DNA from: Clostridiales bacterium
GTDB lineage: Bacteria > Bacillota > Clostridia > Oscillospirales > Oscillospiraceae
Length of the DNA: 39,234 bases
Direction of reading: 5' to 3'
Assembly (NCBI GenBank): GCA_004553495.1
Contig: SFLE01000012.1
Span: forward strand, 1 to 39,234
Part shown: positions 37,759-39,234 of the stretch, in pieces
How the letters are laid out: each line of letters starts with the position of its first letter
Position numbering within the stretch: the stretch's first letter is position 1
Notes under the pieces: generated by a model
The model's input: only the letters and a program-made list of their open reading frames with translations
The model's database searches: none
What the model was told of the DNA's origin: nothing
Translations under genes and position numbers: made by a program

Positions 37759-37794
37759 TGTTATCAGAATAACATCATATCTGAATTTTGTCGA
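37759..37794 (-). promoter_or_regulatory. Promoter of FMN reductase-like gene with palindromic operator
   Basis: Minus strand: TCGACA (37789-37794), 17-bp spacer, TATTCT (37766-37771). The inverted repeat TGTTAT-CAGA-ATAACA (37759-37774) overlaps the -10 and may bind a redox or stress regulator. Confidence 0.55.
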
Positions 37795-37808
37795 GATTAA
37801 CCGTGTGC

Positions 37809-37865
37809 GATCGAAAAAACGATCCCTCAGTCACCTACGGTGACAGCTTCCCCTCAAGGGGAAGC
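37809..37865. repeat. Extragenic repeat of three small hairpins
   Basis: GATCG-A6-CGATC (37809-37824), GTCACC-TAC-GGTGAC (37830-37844) and GCTTCCCC-TCAA-GGGGAAGC (37846-37865) follow each other. The segment CTCAGTCACCTACGGTGACAG resembles a common short palindromic repeat I remember from gut Clostridia genomes. Confidence 0.55.
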
Positions 37866-37877
37866 AAATGGACGCAC

Positions 37878-37920
37878 AAAAAAGAAATAACAGCCCCCGC
37901 CAATGGTGGAAGCTGTTATT
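37878..37920 (-). terminator. Terminator of tRNA-Arg
   Basis: AATAACAGC (37886-37894) pairs with GCTGTTATT (37912-37920) and is followed on the minus strand by TCTTTTTTG. Confidence 0.75.
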
Positions 37921-37922
37921 CT

Positions 37923-37999
37923 TGGCACGCCGCAAGGGATTCGAACCCCTGACCTTCTGGTCCGTAGCCAGACGCTCTATCCAGCTGAGCTAGCGGCGC
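37923..37999 (-). tRNA. tRNA-Arg (anticodon ACG)
   Basis: A 77-nt cloverleaf on the minus strand: acceptor GCGCCGC pairs with GCGGCGT, D-arm CTAGCTCAGCTGGATAGAG, anticodon loop CTACGGA (anticodon ACG, reading CGN after inosine editing), T-arm GGGTTCGAATCCC, discriminator G and an encoded CCA. Promoter and terminator flank it, so it is a single-gene unit. Confidence 0.97.
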
Positions 38000-38019
38000 T
38001 TATCGCTTAGCGCCTTAGT

Positions 38020-38048
38020 ATATTAGCACAGTTGGACGGGAAATGCAA
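38020..38048 (-). promoter_or_regulatory. Promoter of tRNA-Arg
   Basis: Minus strand: TTGCAT (38043-38048), 17-bp spacer, TAATAT (38020-38025). Confidence 0.7.
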
Positions 38049-38088
38049 GCCCTTTTTAATTATTTTCGGCTGAAATAGTCAAAAATAA

Positions 38089-38256
38089 TTACAGACCTAT
38101 AGAGCTCGACACTGCGTCGACCACTTCACCCATGGTCTTGAGAGTTTTGCCGACTACATTCTTCGGCGACTTTTTGCTGCCGGACATGGCCATGCCCGCA
38201 AGTGAGCCGACGGTCACGCCTATGCCCATGCCGATGAGAAAATTCGATTTTTTCAT
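38089..38256 (-). CDS. Small YtxH-like glycine-rich membrane-associated protein
   Basis: A 55-aa open frame, below the usual gene-finding limit, has GGAGGTG 7 bases before ATG. MKKSNFLIGMGIGVTVGSLAGMAMS is a glycine-rich helix of the kind seen in YtxH/Hsp-like small proteins, followed by a basic segment (SKKSPKN) and an amphipathic C-terminus (VGKTLKTMGEVVDAVSSSIGL). It is probably a small membrane-associated protein of unknown function; single-helix anchoring is inferred. It lies upstream of the tRNA gene on the same strand, with no clear terminator between them. Confidence 0.75.
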   Translation of the reverse strand: MKKSNFLIGMGIGVTVGSLAGMAMSGSKKSPKNVVGKTLKTMGEVVDAVSSSIGL

Positions 38257-38294
38257 TGTTTACACCTCCGAAATATATTATGACCATAATTGTT

Positions 38295-38324
38295 TTGCTA
38301 CACCGCTGTAATTTGTGCTATACT
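38295..38324 (+). promoter_or_regulatory. Promoter of ymdB
   Basis: TTGCTA (38295-38300), 18-bp spacer, TATACT (38319-38324) preceded by TGC, an extended -10. Confidence 0.65.
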
Positions 38325-38356
38325 GACTTCATAACTCCAAGGGAGGAGAAATTTTT

Positions 38357-39130
38357 ATGATCGTAAAAATACTTGCAGTCGGCGATGTATGCGGCGAGCC
38401 GGGGCTTGACTTTCTCACGAAAAATCTGCGCAGGCTGCGCAAGGAGCTGGACATTTCGTTTGTCGTTGTAAACGGCGAAAACGCGAATGTCGTCGGCATA
38501 ACTCCGCGTCAGGCGGACGCCATACTCCATGCCGGAGCGGATGTAATCACCCTCGGCAACCACACATGGACCCGCACGGAGCTGCGCCCATATCTTGACG
38601 AGCGCCGCAAGATACTGCGTCCCGCAAACTGCGCTCCGCAGTGCCCCGGGCGCGGGATAGATGTTTACAAAACAAGCTTCGGCGATGTGTGCGTTATGAA
38701 CCTTATGGGACATTTCACGCTGGACACGAACACCGATAACCCCTTTGTCATTGCCGACGGATATATGCAGGAGATACGCGAGAAGATAATCCTCGTCGAT
38801 TTTCACGCCGAGGGCACGAGCGAAAAGCGCGCCATGGGCTTTCTTCTCGACGGCAAGGCGAGCGCTGTTTGGGGAACTCACACCCATGTGCAGACCTCGG
38901 ACGCGGAGGTGCTGCCCAACGGCACCGGATATATAACCGACCTCGGCATGACAGGCGCCGTTAACTCCGTTATCGGCATCGACCCCGAGCAGTCCATAGG
39001 CAAATTTTTCGGCGATCCCCCGCGCAGATACGACTCTGCCAAGGGGCCGGCAAAGCTCGAGGGCTGCATATTTGAGATAGACTCCGAGACCGGCAGATGC
39101 GTTTCCGCGGAGGGAGTAAGATTTAAATGA
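38357..39130 (+). CDS. ymdB: YmdB-family (TIGR00282) metallophosphoesterase
   Basis: This 257-aa cytosolic calcineurin-like phosphodiesterase has dimetal-site motifs in order: GDVCGEPG (Asp9), VVNGENAN (Asn/Glu), GNHTWTR (Asn-His), LVDFHAEGTSEK (Asp-His) and THTHVQTSDAE (His-x-His). YmdB of Bacillus hydrolyses 2',3'-cyclic nucleotides and affects motility and biofilm genes. The length is standard for the TIGR00282 family. GGGAGGAG is about 6-8 bases before the ATG. In many Firmicutes it follows rny; here it follows tRNA-Arg and a YtxH-like gene instead. Confidence 0.95.
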   Translation: MIVKILAVGDVCGEPGLDFLTKNLRRLRKELDISFVVVNGENANVVGITPRQADAILHAGADVITLGNHTWTRTELRPYLDERRKILRPANCAPQCPGRGIDVYKTSFGDVCVMNLMGHFTLDTNTDNPFVIADGYMQEIREKIILVDFHAEGTSEKRAMGFLLDGKASAVWGTHTHVQTSDAEVLPNGTGYITDLGMTGAVNSVIGIDPEQSIGKFFGDPPRRYDSAKGPAKLEGCIFEIDSETGRCVSAEGVRFK

Positions 39131-39234
39131 ATGAATGGGAGTGAGTTTTTGAAACTCCGAACCCGTTGCGGCACAACGATTTTGCGGTTTTATATCTCTC
39201 TTTTGATAACGATTTGATAACGCTCCCCATAGGC
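39131..39234. other. Downstream flank after ymdB, no gene identified
   Basis: The last 104 bases contain only a 28-codon open frame from ATG 39131 that ends in TGA before the window edge, plus a small GAGTTT-TTG-AAACTC hairpin without a T-run. The next gene, if on this strand, must begin beyond the window. Confidence 0.4.

Noticed and set aside
37923..37999. tRNA-Arg as an integration site of a mobile element
   Set aside because: No integrase, no duplicate of the tRNA 3' end, and neighbours are ordinary conserved genes.
39131..39217. 28-codon frame after ymdB
   Set aside because: No good RBS for its ATG and it stops before the window edge; nothing in the peptide is recognisable.
1..39234. 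CRISPR array, prophage or transposon
   Set aside because: No regularly spaced direct repeats with unique spacers, and no transposase, integrase or phage structural gene was found on either strand.

Overview
The window looks like chromosomal DNA from a strictly anaerobic, Gram-positive Clostridia (Oscillospiraceae-like gut Firmicute). This is inferred from gene content: pyruvate:ferredoxin oxidoreductase, a SpoVB-type flippase, S-layer-homology domains, DUF5058 and DUF5685 proteins, the MurT ligase and a YmdB phosphoesterase. Coding sequence is GC-rich, while promoters are AT-rich and of the sigma-A type (TTGACA, 17 bp, TATAAT). I see no phage, insertion sequence, integrase or CRISPR array. 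The region is mostly housekeeping, with several conserved but uncharacterised cassettes.

Layout. 1-2.4 kb: the C-terminal half of PFOR, then a small flavodoxin that could accept its electrons. 2.4-6 kb: an isochorismatase-fold hydrolase diverging from an operon of two small polytopic membrane proteins and an anchored M20 peptidase. 6-8.1 kb: a leucine-rich-repeat/SLH wall protein diverging from a lipoprotein with YD-like repeats; 12-bp tandem repeats lie between their promoters. 8.1-10 kb: a tight three-gene operon of membrane zinc-ribbon protein, DUF5685 protein and DnaJ/TPR protein with a ten-cysteine tail. 10-12.6 kb: a tandem P-loop-type protein with a dead second half, a HAD phosphatase, a palindromic repeat and a SLOG protein. 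12.6-15.6 kb: an FMN riboswitch controlling the riboflavin transporter RibU, the SpoVB-like flippase and a cytidylate-kinase-like protein. 15.6-21 kb: a small anchored protein, serC-serA, and mtaB diverging from a cysteine desulfurase. 21-27.1 kb: an AI-2E family exporter, a D,D-carboxypeptidase, pgi, a 137-aa P-loop protein and a bacterial glycerol-1-phosphate dehydrogenase. 27.1-32.7 kb (minus strand): glmS-murT-amidohydrolase-PHP, then a separate 34-codon peptide gene. 32.8-37.7 kb: azlCD, secG, a PIG-V-like transferase diverging from a MATE pump, and an FMN-dependent NADPH reductase-like protein. 37.8-39.2 kb: a hairpin repeat, tRNA-Arg(ACG), a 55-aa YtxH-like protein and ymdB.

Themes. 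Envelope building is prominent: glmS makes glucosamine-6-phosphate, MurT amidates lipid II, the carboxypeptidase trims peptidoglycan, and the SpoVB-like flippase, PIG-V-like enzyme and SLH protein also act at the envelope. Central metabolism is represented by PFOR, pgi and serCA. The most interesting undescribed material is the zinc-ribbon/DUF5685/DnaJ operon, the DUF5058-M20 operon, the 34-aa amphipathic peptide gene, the tandem ATPase with a degenerate second domain, the phased direct repeats upstream of pgi and between the SLH and YD genes, and the mtaB/cysteine-desulfurase pair whose Shine-Dalgarno sites share one palindrome. Functions are assigned by recognising family motifs by eye; no database search or folding calculation was run.
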